Positions 1 through 12,600 of a stretch of DNA of 17,078 nucleotides are shown piece by piece. A program made the position numbers and the translations under genes. Under the pieces are notes generated by a model. That model was not told where the DNA came from. It made no database searches and saw only the letters and a list, made by a program, of their open reading frames with translations. The DNA comes from Phoronis ovalis (Eukaryota; Phoronida; Phoronidae): the NCBI GenBank assembly GCA_028565635.1, contig JAOXYB010021870.1, positions 1 to 17,078 of the forward strand, in the 5' to 3' direction. Every line of letters starts with the position of its first letter. Within the stretch, counting starts at the first letter, position 1.

Positions 1-494
1 GAGTTAGTCTATTTACTAGAAGGCAAAATGTTACTATTGAGGTGGATGGGAAAATTAATTGTATCCTTATGCCATATCTGTCTTCCTTGGCCTCTTTAGC
101 AAGCTATAGTACCAGCATGTGCCCTGCATTATTTCAGCTTTTAGTTATATTTATATCAAACATACTGAGTATTGCTTGTTCACATGTGCACTATTTTTGT
201 GATCAGCAAATATACAAATATAGCACACAGACAACTATAATGTGTCCATTTGATATATTATGTTTAGATTCATGATACAGTTCTTTTCCTCATCTGAATG
301 AAGGCACTATGATCTGCTTCACAGAATACTGTATAAAAATTACAATTTACATCTCTTGGATAAAGTAGTTTTAAATCCCATGTACACCACCATTGAAACC
401 TATTGCAAACTTTCAGCAAAAGCTTCCTAGTAAGCTATCCGACATATACTAGGACTGTACTGCTATGATCAAATGTAAGTAAAATAGGACTTAC
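1..494. other. Non-coding: intron (or gene end) of the CCDC180-like gene
   Basis: No supported exon. On the minus strand a fair acceptor (tgccttcattcag) ends at 294, and joining there would give an immediate stop, GC|A TGA. That is a possible terminal exon, but no AATAAA-type signal follows before the window edge. A plus-strand frame at 42-275 has intron-like composition. Confidence 0.4.
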
Positions 495-624
495 GCAGAG
501 CCTGTACGTTTTGGTGCATCACTTGCAGCTGCTGATGCTGTTCCCTTGCGACTTCCTTGTTTTGACTTATCACCATCACCTTTAGTAGATGAACGCGACA
601 TGCCAGATTTCATTTTATCACGTT
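495..624 (-). CDS. CCDC180: CCDC180-like exon 17, Ser/Lys/Ala-rich tail (stop not in exon)
   Basis: 130 bp, acceptor tctttcag and donor gtaagt. It encodes R-D-K-M-K-S-G-M-S-R-S-S, a basic Lys/Gly/Ser segment, then A-S-A-A-A-S-D-A-P-K-R-T-G-S-A. It is disordered and low in complexity, as expected for a tail. It ends with two bases (GC), so at least one further exon is needed. A possible one begins at 293 and would stop at once (GC|A TGA), but I hold that as weak. Confidence 0.75.
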
Positions 625-3600
625 CTGAAAGAATTTATATCATCAATAATCCATTGTGTATCAAGATTTAAATAAATGATATTTAGCTAAGCTATTGCAA
701 AAAACAACAAAAAAACAGGTTGTTCAAGTATCAAGAATATTTTTATGATTATGCTGAAAATATTCTTGATACAAAACAATTTCATTCAGGCTGATTGCAA
801 AATAATTCTCTGATGCAAGTATAAGAATCAATTTTATTTAGACATATGATTTGTAAAAAATAAGACTCATTTTATCACAATTTCAAAACCTACAATAATC
901 TACAGAAATTAGCCTTTGCTTTCTTTGATATGGGATTAGAAAAAAATGTATGCTTCTCTCAGTTGGAATCTAGTACCTCCTTTGTGCTCCAAAGATATAT
1001 GGTCTTAAAAGAGCATTGGTGGCAAGTTCATTTAAACTATAAATTCTGATTAGTTATTGAATTTTATTTAACAAACATATTTTTTGTTAGCACATCACCA
1101 ATTCTTACCTGTTGTAGTGGTTGCATTTGTTGGTCCCGGAACATTGTCACCATCAAGATCAGCATCAGGTCCAAAACGACTCTTTGTCTTCTGAGTTCTA
1201 GCAATCACAAGTACATGTTAATACGAAATTGTGCTCAATAACATGTCAAAAACATGTGATGAAGGATAAATTTTTAATGAAAATCCTGTATGACATAAAC
1301 CCGGATAAAAAGAACATTATTTTTCCAAATTCAACAGAAATAATTTTAATATATTATCATGGTATTATTTTTTAAAATTACCATTCAAGTTATGAAAATG
1401 GGAAAGATTTTCTAAAATTTTCCTTCCTGTTTATATAATATGTTCCCACCTACAACTTCTTTTTGCCTAAGTGAACACTGGCCATTGCTGATATCTCTGA
1501 CCATCCATATTTGTTTTTATACTGGTGGGAATGTGCTCCTGAAGTAGTATGTTATCAAACATATATATTTATTTACATGATGTAATACTCTACAGGTACA
1601 TAATAACCAGTTAAATCATTACTTACTTGAGAATATTCCTGATGACCCCCACACTAGGATCCTCTATTGGTTGTTTTCCTGGTTTACTGACAGTTGGCAC
1701 AGGCAAGTCGGGAGCAAATCCGACACGGGCACCTATGGCTGGATTACCTTGTAACTGTGGTGTACTTGCTCGGGGTTGTACTTCTTTTACACAGTGAAGG
1801 TAAACACTGCGATCATGAAATGCTTCAAAGATGGCATTGAGACTGTCATTCAACTGACCTGGACTGATTTGCTGTAAAACAAGATATTAATAAAGTGATT
1901 ATGCAGTTTCTAAAAATGATAGCTGATCGACACTCAGGTTTTGATAGTTTGCACAAATTTGAATAGGCTAGTATTTCCACATGAGATACAAAAACCGTAA
2001 TTTCTGAGTTTTTGTTATGTTGTTGTTAAAACAATCTAAGAAATTAAAGACTGACGTGATCAAAAATATCATAATGGTAACATGTGTGAGTTTGGAGCAT
2101 AATATTAATAATTCGTGTAAAATAATACACAGTACTTGGGAATATAGGTTCACACATCAGAATATAGAGACTTACAGGCTGAATATGATACTACATGTTC
2201 TTAAAAGAATAAAAATTGTAGTTATTTTTGTACAAACTATTCCAGTACATGCAGCAAGAATATAACTACCAGTTTCCAGCACTTGATAATCATTCAGTTA
2301 AAAGTGTGGCTAAACATTGCGAAAAAAAGGAAGGAATACGCTGTTGTTTGTCTGGGTTGCCTTATATATTGGTTGGTGCAAGGGAATAAGCCAGTAAGGG
2401 AGTAATTAGTAACCCATATGTATCTATTAAATCAGTTTTTCTATTTTATCAGAAAAATAATTTCCAACAGATCGCTTGATGGGACTAGATGAAATGTGAA
2501 ATGTGCAAGGCATGCTTATTTTGGGAGGTTAAATTGCGTGCAAGATGTTTTTTCCTACTATCTAACATATTTAAAATATTCAGAAATGCTATATCAATAT
2601 CTTTCTAAAAAAACAAAATTAATACAGAAAGTCTAAATAAATCACATTCTGATTTTGCTACTATTGTCAGGACAAACCAGGTTTATTCAAACTGCTTTTA
2701 TACGAAATATAAAGAAATAATAGTAGGTAATAGATGAATTTAAAACAACTTGAACATAATAGATGACTGAAGCCATAGAATATAGTTGGAGTGTATGATT
2801 TCAACTTGATTTCCATGCAATTATTTTGTAAGGAGCTAAAATACAAACCTCATTGTGGCCATGTTTTTTCATTTCAAACTATTAAAAACAACATTAATGT
2901 CATGTTAGTGCACTCGGCTATCAATACAGTTAGTTTACTTGAATTATATATCAATACAAAAATCTAAAACTCTCTTAACTTTAGGCCCAGATATTTACAT
3001 TTCAATCACCAGTCAGAAATGGGAGTCAAATTGACATTGGCTGTACCACTTTAAAAGCCTAAGATGGGGCAGGCAATATAAATGTGGAAACCTATGATTA
3101 CTTGAAAAAGCCCCGAATGGATTGACCCTCTTAATGATCTGTTTAAAAAATGAAGGTAATGACTGTACTTGAAGAAAGATATCATTATTATTGTTTCCAA
3201 AGTTACATCTGTGCTTTAAAGAAGCAAATTCAATTGTAGATTAATTTATGTATTGATATATATACATGTAATTATATAATGTTAATTTTACTAAATGGAG
3301 AACAAATGTAGTGATCTAATGAACACATAATTATTTAACCATCTAACATTTACAAGCATGACTATGAACAGGTTGTAAAAAGTATATAACATGACTATCC
3401 TGAACGTTACCTCTTTATCCAGGTTGGGTTTCTCACATGCATCTATACGTCTATCTAGGTCTATGAGATGTTGTGCAAGTCTTTGGGCTTGCGAATTGCT
3501 GTCTGCCACTTCAGCTTTTATCTTCACTTGTGTATTTGTTAACCAACGGGCAATCTTTTCCATAAAGATCAGGTCAATCATGTGATTTTTGAATCTAAAA

Positions 3601-6600
3601 TCAGAATTTATAAAAGTAATGTGCAAATGAAGAAACTCAACTTACTTTGTTACCGTTTGCAGCGAGATGCAATCCTGTGGTTTTGTTGTTTGTTAAGTCA
3701 CATGTAGCTAAGTGTATCATTAAGATGGCGGTACCATTTAGCACAATTTATTGGAACTATAATTTTTTTCAAATTTTGAACAGTTAAAGAAAAGATAAAC
3801 ATAGTAGTAGAAGTATACATTTTTGGAAAATAAGGTAGTAACTTGAAGACTATGAAAATTTATTTTTCCTTTCTAAAACATGATTATGTAATCAGCAAGG
3901 GGATCATTTTGGGTGAAAACTTATTTTTTTGAGAAGACAAATTTCCAAAAAAATTAAGGCCCAAACACCCCTGCAGTTACAAAACTGAAACTTGGCACAC
4001 ATTAAATGTCTCGGATTTTAAAATTAATTTGCTTTATTTAAATATATGATTCTTCAAAATTCAATAGTCAGACATATTTCAATTGTTTCTGACACCCATA
4101 TATTTTGAAGCACATTATTTAAAAACAGAGCAAAATTTAAAATCTGAGACACTTTATTAGAGATCTCAGTTGGAATTAAATTTTGGCCAACTTTTAGCTT
4201 TGTATCTGTAGAGGCGTTCAGCTTAGTTTGTGGTTTGAAAAAAGTGAATTTTCATATAAAATGGCTTCCTTACTGAATACAATCATGCATGTGAAAGACA
4301 AGTAATTTTTCATAATCTTTATTTAGTACCTTTCCCAAAATGTGTACTTTTATTGGTCTATCTATTCATTTAACTACCCAAAGTTATTCTCAAAGTATAA
4401 AGTGTGAATAAGTTGTCCAAACGGAACTAGCCACCTTAAAGCATGCACATTCTGGGCCATAGAACTGCATGTATACAACGGGGTCACACTTCATTGAAAA
4501 CAGTAGTAAGTAGCTTACTCAGATAGGTTATGTATGTTTCATAGACATTTAGTGTATTGATTATCAATTATTCTTCACTTTAAAGGTTTTTCATTTGTAA
4601 AAAATTAATGCCTGCTTATATATTAAAATTATTCAATTAACACTGATGTGTACTAATTCTATAAACGGAAAAATAGATTCACTTGACCTTCAAATATAAA
4701 ATTCAGCAAATGACTTAATATCTGAATAGACATTACCTATCTTCAAACTCATTTGAGACTTTAGTTGCCTGATCCAATCTCTTAGATTCCATTCCTTCTA
4801 AGTCAGCCATGACAAAACCTTCAGAAGAATCAATCTTATGTGACATCTTGTCGAGTCGCTTGCGATAATCCTCTATTTCTTCAGGACAAAAATTTCCGCC
4901 ATCAGAGAATAACCTAAAATTTAGATAGTTGTACAGTATGCTTAATATTCATAAATTAATTTTGCTAACCATAAGCACTTGCAGGCAATTTTTGATAAAA
5001 GCAAAGATTACATTCCAGCATTACAGACAAAGATTATTTGCCATTTAAAAATTATGCTATCATCTAGAAAACTTGACATGATCAAAAAGTAAGTATAACA
5101 ATAACTACTGTAACAGTATTAACCAATAACATATTCTTAATATATTTTACATACTTAAAAGACTTGATGAATCTGGCATTTGACTCTCGTAACATTTGTA
5201 GTGTATCATCAAGATGTTGTCTGAACTGTCGTAAAGATGCACGGATCTGATTCATAAACTTATCTAACTCAACTTGTAGCTGGTTCTGTAAAGCCACCAA
5301 TCTGCAAATATAAGTGTTCGGAATGAAAAACGCAAAAATTAAGTCTGAGAAGCACATTATTATTTTTATATCACATTTTATTTTTTATTGATGGAAGCTG
5401 CAGCACCAAAACTTTCAAACAGCAGGGCATTGTTGTTATTTTTAATTTGATTTACTTCTCTTTGTTTCAATTTGTTAATCAATGAAAAAAATATACCATT
5501 AAAAGTACTAACTTAAGCAAAACTTGACTTTCCAATTTCAATTATGCACTAAATACAACTATAGAATACTCCATTCCATAAATATTTTCCTGTCCTGTTT
5601 TTTAGGATCTGTTTAATCAAATAGGATCAACTTCTGATCACACAATCTATATTTAAATAAGAATTATTAAAATCACTCACTTAGAAGATTTTGTGGCATT
5701 GACAAACACTGTTTCCAGATTTTCAATACCAGCACGATACTTGTCAAACAATTTATTATGGCTTGTTGTCATGTCTGTAAACTGGTGCTTCAGGTCAGTT
5801 AATGTTTGAAGTACACCTTTACAATGGCGGGATACCCTTTCACTATGCATTACCAGTTCAGCTGTAACAATTAAGTAAATCAAAATTAGAGACATTTATT
5901 TCTATTTCCTTGAGCAATTAATATTTGCTGCAGAACTAAACATTGCTATTTGTTTATACAGAAGAGGCTATTTGCTTATATACAAAAAATAGCCACTGGA
6001 AACTCGATGTCAAAGGTGTCCACCTTTTAAGATAGGCAACAAAAAGACAATCATGACAATGTGAGAAATATCAATCAAGTCGATCATGACGATGACATAG
6101 ACGATATAATAACTTTGAACGTTATAATAATGATAATGACCAATATAATGCTGACAGTGATAGCTTTTGTAATAACATAATAACAAAATCAAACAATGGT
6201 GATGATTATGTTTACTTGTTTCTCAATGTATAATGAGCTTGTAACTAAAATAATGGTTGTCTTGACAATTTTATACCTGCTCTGACATTGTGAACATCTA
6301 ATTCAGCTCGTCTGGCTCTTGGACCATGCAGATGAAGACGAAGATCAAGTTCACTATTCAACTCTTCAGTCTGAGGAGGAATACAAACATGGTTTTATAA
6401 TTATAAAAGAAGTAATTGTAATTTTTGCTGTGCATTAAATTTAATAAAACTAAATTGACTTGTAAAATATATTACATTCAAAACAATATTAACATGGAAA
6501 TGTATAGTATATAGAAATATACCATACCTTAGCAGCAATGACGTTGTTAGCTCTCTCAACTGCCTGGTCGACCCATTCCTCTAAATGGTCCAAGAAATTT

Positions 6601-9600
6601 ATTCGGATTCTAAAACATATATTGGATGTTACAAACATGTTTCTATAAAATTAAATAATTTGTTTGCTGGCAAAAATTGAAAACTTTTAGAATCAAGGAT
6701 AACAAATTATCAAGACTCAGATACCAGCAAGAGATTATTAAATTAAAAATATTTTTGTTTGATTTTGAAATGACTACTGAAACCACAACCAAAGGGTAAC
6801 ATATCCTGATGGTGTCAAAGGTCTGAATGTAGTTTGTACTAATCTATAGTTGTATATTATAGGAACTGGACTAGAAATGAATATGATGCAATATGTTTAC
6901 GTTTCATAGCAGTGATAACAAGCAATGTGGATTTGCAAACTTTTGATGCTGACAAGATATAAAATTATTATTAAGAAACAAAATAATGATTTAAAAAAAA
7001 ATGACCAGAAAATGAAAGAGTGGGCCTTTTTTTATCATCTACAGATATTTGAGAAGAATAACACCTCTCCACCAGATGTCTCCAGCAATGATCAAGGTGT
7101 CTTGATGACTCGGAAAAAAGTCTAGGATATTTATTCTCTATTGATTTGAACTTCCACCAAAATTGAACAAATATGCATGAAAAGCTACTTACATTTTCTT
7201 GATTTCCAGTAATAGATCGTCTGCTACATTTGCTGCCTTGATGTATTCTAGCTCTTGGTTATTTCCATGTTCAGTTTCTGTCATAAATGTGACAGTGACA
7301 GGTTCATTTTCAGGAGGTGGATCATGTTCAACAGCACCATCTGGTGGTACACCATATTCACCTGCCTCTGATAACACATAGAAATGGGTTCCTCTGTTCG
7401 TAGATAGACTATCAATAATAGACATAGGTACTGGTGTTTTTAGCTGAAACAAAAATAGTGATGTTTCTAACCTGTCATTTGTGAAACTGATATAATTTTT
7501 ATATTTTTAAATAATTTTCGCCAGTAAATAATTTCTTATTTTTTATTTACTTGTAAGGAAAATCGTATACATATTGTTTCATTTTTATTAAAATTACTTT
7601 GAAATTGTCCGGTTTTTTAACATTTTTAAAAATTTTGCTTTCTTTCGAATACTGGTATGCATTGGAGTTATTGTAATTTTCAAGAAAATCTCATATCTGA
7701 AAGAACAAGACATTTTCTTAGGAATTTGATGCTGCAACAACATAGTATTAGCCTAATGCGTTTAGTTCAAACTGTTTCCACCAGAGGGTAAACTATTTTA
7801 AGGTGTGTTAATCTTTTCCATTTCAGCAAACAGGTTCTGTTTACATGCTCTAATACACAAATATAATGTGTGTATTCAATAAGCAATATGTATGCAGCTT
7901 GGTAGGCCAAATGTAATTATATAGTTGAAAAACAGTGAATAAATATGAAGAACTGTCAATGCATCTTACAACAATACAACAAGTTTATAACACCCTGAAG
8001 GTGAATAAATTAAATCTAGTTTAATCTTTGAATACATGTTCCAGATAACAATTAGATACATAAATAAGGAACATGAATAGAAAAGTACTACTTTGAAAAC
8101 ACACCCATGAGTATATAAGTATAAAATATTGAATAGCCTATTGTGCAAAATAACTTGAGAGGTATACAATCAGTAGGCACAGTATTGATCAGTAGAATAC
8201 TATACAGGGAAGTACTTGCTGTCTTTTCTACTTGGACAAGTTTTTAGGTAAGTCTGATTTAGTGTTTGTTTTAATATATAATTGTTATCTCTTTAGTACA
8301 CACAATTGTCCCATCACAGAGATTACAGAATTCTAAAATTGTGAAGGTTTTTGCATATCAAGTGTAGAAACATTCCAGTCACTCCAAACGTCTAAGGTAC
8401 ACCAGTGCTGGTGGTATTGTAGTTTTTGGTCTTATTTGACAGTGATTTTACTGCTTTCTTTTGACCCAAAAAAACCCCCCAGATGTTATATGAAATTTCA
8501 ATTTTTGATTATATAATGATAACACAGGAAAAAAATAATAAAGTGTCAATTTTCCCCTTGTTAATTAAGTAAATAAATAAAATATATTGATTAAGTCTGC
8601 TGTTGAGCATGTTTTACATAATATAACCACTGAAACTAATACTGTTTACATACCAGGATTTAAATATATTAAAATCTTAGTACTGTTATGCTTTTTAACT
8701 ATTCATTTGTGTGATTTATTAAGTAACAAGATGTTCATAGTTATCTTTCAGTAAGATTTTGAGTTCCCTGTCAGGACAGTGGTCTCCTGAGCTTTACAAT
8801 ACAATTTACATTTTTTTTTTACGGAACAAAATGTCAAAAATATTAAAGCAAAAACCTAGGGCAACACATAACAATAGAAAACAAAGAAGCGTGAACTTGT
8901 GTAGGTTTAAGGATATGAGAAAATGCTGATGTCATAAAATTATGTATAAGAGGTCAACAAAAGTCATTACCATAAATATAGTTTCATCAGCTGATTTCAC
9001 ACACATCCATCTTATACCTGGGGGTGGGGGAGATCTGCCATTCACAGTGACTATATGTATTTGTAGTCCTGGTTCATGACGTTCTGCACTAGCTCTTGAT
9101 AATCTGACTTATGAGCTGTGTGAACAGTCATGGAAACTTACATAGCCAATTACAGTGAAAGTGCTCCAACTTCGAAATCTATGTAATTCCTACCGGATAA
9201 TCAGGGAGTATCTGGACGATGATATATGAACTCATTTGGAAGAAATTACATGGATTTCCAAGTTTGAGCACTTTCACTGTAATTGTAAGTTTCCATGACT
9301 ATTCGCACAGCTCACAAGTCAGATTATCAAGAGCTAGTGCAGAACGTCATGAACCAGGATTAATGTATTTGCTGCCCCATGGGCTCCCTTTTTTCAGCCT
9401 CCACTTTTACCATGGGGTATATATTTTCAATAAATGATTAATTTTTACCACAAGCTAGGTGCCGCATTTTTTTGGTGTAAATGTTCAGGATTTTTGGGTG
9501 TACACTTCTAGGATTTCTTCACCATGAATGTGGTTTTTGCAAATAAATTTTTATTATTACTAGTATACTTTTGGAATGCAATTTTTACTATGGGTTATAA

Positions 9601-12600
9601 GTTTTTTTTGGCAATTAAGTACCCCCAGGCCCTATTCACACTGGAATACATGTAACTGTCTCTTTTAACTTAAGTTACCTGTGCCAGATATGTCTTTACT
9701 TACATTTCAATTCAGATATTTATTCAAACAATGGACTATACATCTTGTAAAAACACTGTTGATTTCTTGTGTTGATGTTGCTACTACATAACTTTATAGC
9801 AATGAGCATTGTACATTAGTTTTACTCTTATTTGAATAAAAAACATATATATCTTCTATTCATTCAAGGCACATTCTGTCTGCTGGTTTACAAAATAATT
9901 ACATCCCAGCTGTTACTTAATGTTATTTGTGCTATCTGGGCCAATAATCAATGTTTTCTAACTATATATATATATATAGTCACTGTTATCCGCTGCATTA
10001 GTAAATTAGGAATTAATTAATGAACTTTTTCAGATTTGTGCAATTAAAATATATCTGTAGATCTGAATAATTTGATAATTGCTGACATCTTATCTTTTAA
10101 TTCATAATAGAGAAATGTGCACTTTAGCAGGTAACAGTCAATAAATGGATGCTTTCAATCTGTCGCTGTTGAAACATATAGTCATAGAATGGGAGTTCAC
10201 ACATTAACTACCTGGGATTAACTATTAAATGGCCAACAATTGTCCATTATTAAACCAATACTCTTTATGGTATTTATATATATGTAACAAGGCTTTGTTT
10301 AATAGTATTTCTTGCAATTATAACATTAATTATTATTTAAACCAAAGATATATTCCACGGAGATTTGTGATATAATTTTAAATCTAGTTTCTTAAAACCA
10401 TTCATGATTATATTTAAAGCATACTAAAGTGACAAAATAACACAAACTATAAAACACACAGTCAGTACAAAAGGACCTGACCTGTTTATATAATTCAATG
10501 ATTTGTACAAAATGTTTTTTATAAATAACTATATAAGTTAAGTTAAAATATTCATGATGCTCATTGAAGCAGAAAGTGAGTTTGCAAATGCAGCATTCAA
10601 GTAGCGTTTATATAACTAAGATGAATATGCGAAGGTACCAATCCGCTCGATCCTGTTAATATGGCTAGCAAAATAGTTTAATATTGGGTCACATGGTTTG
10701 CATTCCAAATATGAAGTGGAATTATATAGTTGATAATTTTTTTTTACATTAGTAACTTTGGAAGAAAATACTTCATTATATTATAATTATAGACAAGTAA
10801 TATCTTTTATGGACGATCTAATTTCATACCGCCCGACTATACACATTGCTAGGTCTAAACCTACAGATATCACAGCAAAGGAAATGTACGAAGAAGTAGA
10901 AGGATAATTTTGTCAGCAATCTATATCATAGAATCTATATCATAGTTTGTGATAATTAACATGCCTGTACCTGACTGTGTCATAAAACATTACAAAACAA
11001 TCTAAAATGCATGCATCAAGTTTATGATATTGTTACAGCTGTTGCAGTATCAGAAAAATTACTCAAAATATATGATATTAAAAAATAATCCAGTTGAATC
11101 TATTATGTTTTTGTTTGTGAAGTTATGAAAATAATTTTGTTTCTAGTTTCAGGCTTCCATCTCCAAACAAACCAAACAAGTACCATGCTTCCATTTAGAC
11201 AAGTGTGATAGATATTAAAGAAATTTTCAGAACTAGCAGAATGAATGGTGTAGGAAATGGTTATGGAGAGGGCTACTACAGCCTACGGTTCAAGAAAATA
11301 CAGAGCTTGGATATAATACTAGAACATGACATTGATGAACAATATCAGTATAAACCAGGTGAAACATTACGAGGATGTATCAGTCTCAAACTGAACGAGT
11401 CAGTAAAATTAAAATATATACAAGTTCAAATCCGTGGTGAGGGCAGTGTGTCATGGGAAACTTCTCGTAGACAAAAATTGTCCACCAAAGAAACATATAT
11501 AGATATCACTGAAACATTAGTGCGATCTGCGGATGGCGATAGTTTAGCCTTAACTAAAGGGGTTCACGAGTTTCCTTTTTATCATGAGCTTCCAACTATC
11601 CTGCCTTCATCCTACATTGGTAAATATGGTAGCGTGACATATGTTGTTAGAGCTACGTTAATGCCAGAAAGGAAATATGGCGATCCTGTCATTTCCAGCG
11701 AACCATTTCTAGTTTTACGACCATTAAATTTATCACTGGATCCAGAAAAGCTGATGGGATATGAATGTGAAGCTGCTAAACGTTATGTAGGAATCTGTTG
11801 TATCAGTGGTAAACTGAATGTCAAGTTGATTCTAAACAGGACTTGTTTCATACCTGGTGAGGATATACATGTTACGGCTGAGATAGCTAATGGTAGTCCT
11901 AAGCTAGTCACAGCAGTACAAGTAGGCGTAGTCATGAACAGCACATTCTATGCAAGAAAAGAAATGATCACCAACTCACAGATTATCAGTAAAAAGCGTG
12001 ATGAATGGGAAATGTCTATAGGTGAAGGGCGGAGGTGGAAAGATATCCGACTTTCCGTACCACCTTATGTTCCAGAATCAAATCTCGATGGATGTGATTT
12101 GATTGATGTTAAATATAATGTATTATTCCAAGTAGAAATTCATAAAGGCGTTGGTGTAAATATTCTGCTTCCACTGCTTATAGGAACATTTGGCATACCA
12201 GAATCTCTAATTACAATTGATCACAATGGTGTCCGACCAGGAGAAGAGGCAACATCACCGAAGAAAAACCCACTTTGGCGACCAATAGAAGAAACAAAAA
12301 GAATAGTGGATCAGGATCCAGAAAAGTACGAACCACTATCTGATAAAGAGGATTCAGAAATAGGTTCAATTAACTTGGACAATTTTTCATATGGTGATGA
12401 TCGCTTTCAAAACAAAAACAATAGCAAGAAAAAAAGGAAAAAGCAAAGAGCCCCACAGCCAAATGAAACGAATGAATCGACCAATCTTTAAAATTTAGTG
12501 ATACTTTAGAATGACAAAGATGAAGAATTTTTAGATTTAAATCAGGCTAATAATAGATAAATACAAGTGATAATATGGTGAGAAAGAATTGTTTATAGAA

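Larger units (their letters stand above)
625..1626. other. Introns 16-17 (625-1108) and 15-16 (1198-1626)
   Basis: Apart from exon 16 and the hairpin at 728-772 I see only AT-rich intron sequence with runs of A and T. Confidence 0.6.

Noticed and set aside
42-275. Plus-strand open frame of 77 codons
   Set aside because: Composition is that of intron DNA, with no domain pattern, and it lies antisense to the host gene.
1-293. Terminal exon of the CCDC180-like gene (acceptor at 294, immediate stop GC|A TGA)
   Set aside because: The acceptor is fair and phase gives a stop, but no poly(A) signal is visible on the minus strand before the edge, so it was not annotated as an exon.
728-772. Bacterial-type intrinsic terminator
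   Set aside because: The context is a eukaryotic intron and no T-run follows the stem in the needed position.
2017-2265. Open frames on both strands within intron 14-15
   Set aside because: No splice-phase fit to the host gene, biased Ile/Lys/Asn composition, and mutually overlapping.
3391-3585. Plus-strand frame over exon 14, and likewise 7199-7381 over exon 8
   Set aside because: Antisense shadows of well-supported coding exons.
6925-7125. Lys/Asn-rich plus-strand frame
   Set aside because: Produced by A-runs in the intron; no protein-like pattern.
9219-9437. Plus-strand frame of 72 codons
   Set aside because: It is largely the right arm of the fold-back element and continues into non-coding repeat sequence.
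11205-11240. Start of the arrestin frame at GTG 11205
   Set aside because: The upstream extension begins with a non-ATG codon and has no arrestin-like sequence. ATG 11241 is the first in-frame ATG after a stop and has a purine at -3.
12060-12071. PPxY ubiquitin-ligase motif in the arrestin protein (residues 274-277)
   Set aside because: The sequence is P-P-Y-V inside the C-domain, not PP-x-Y, and it is part of the conserved arrestin fold.
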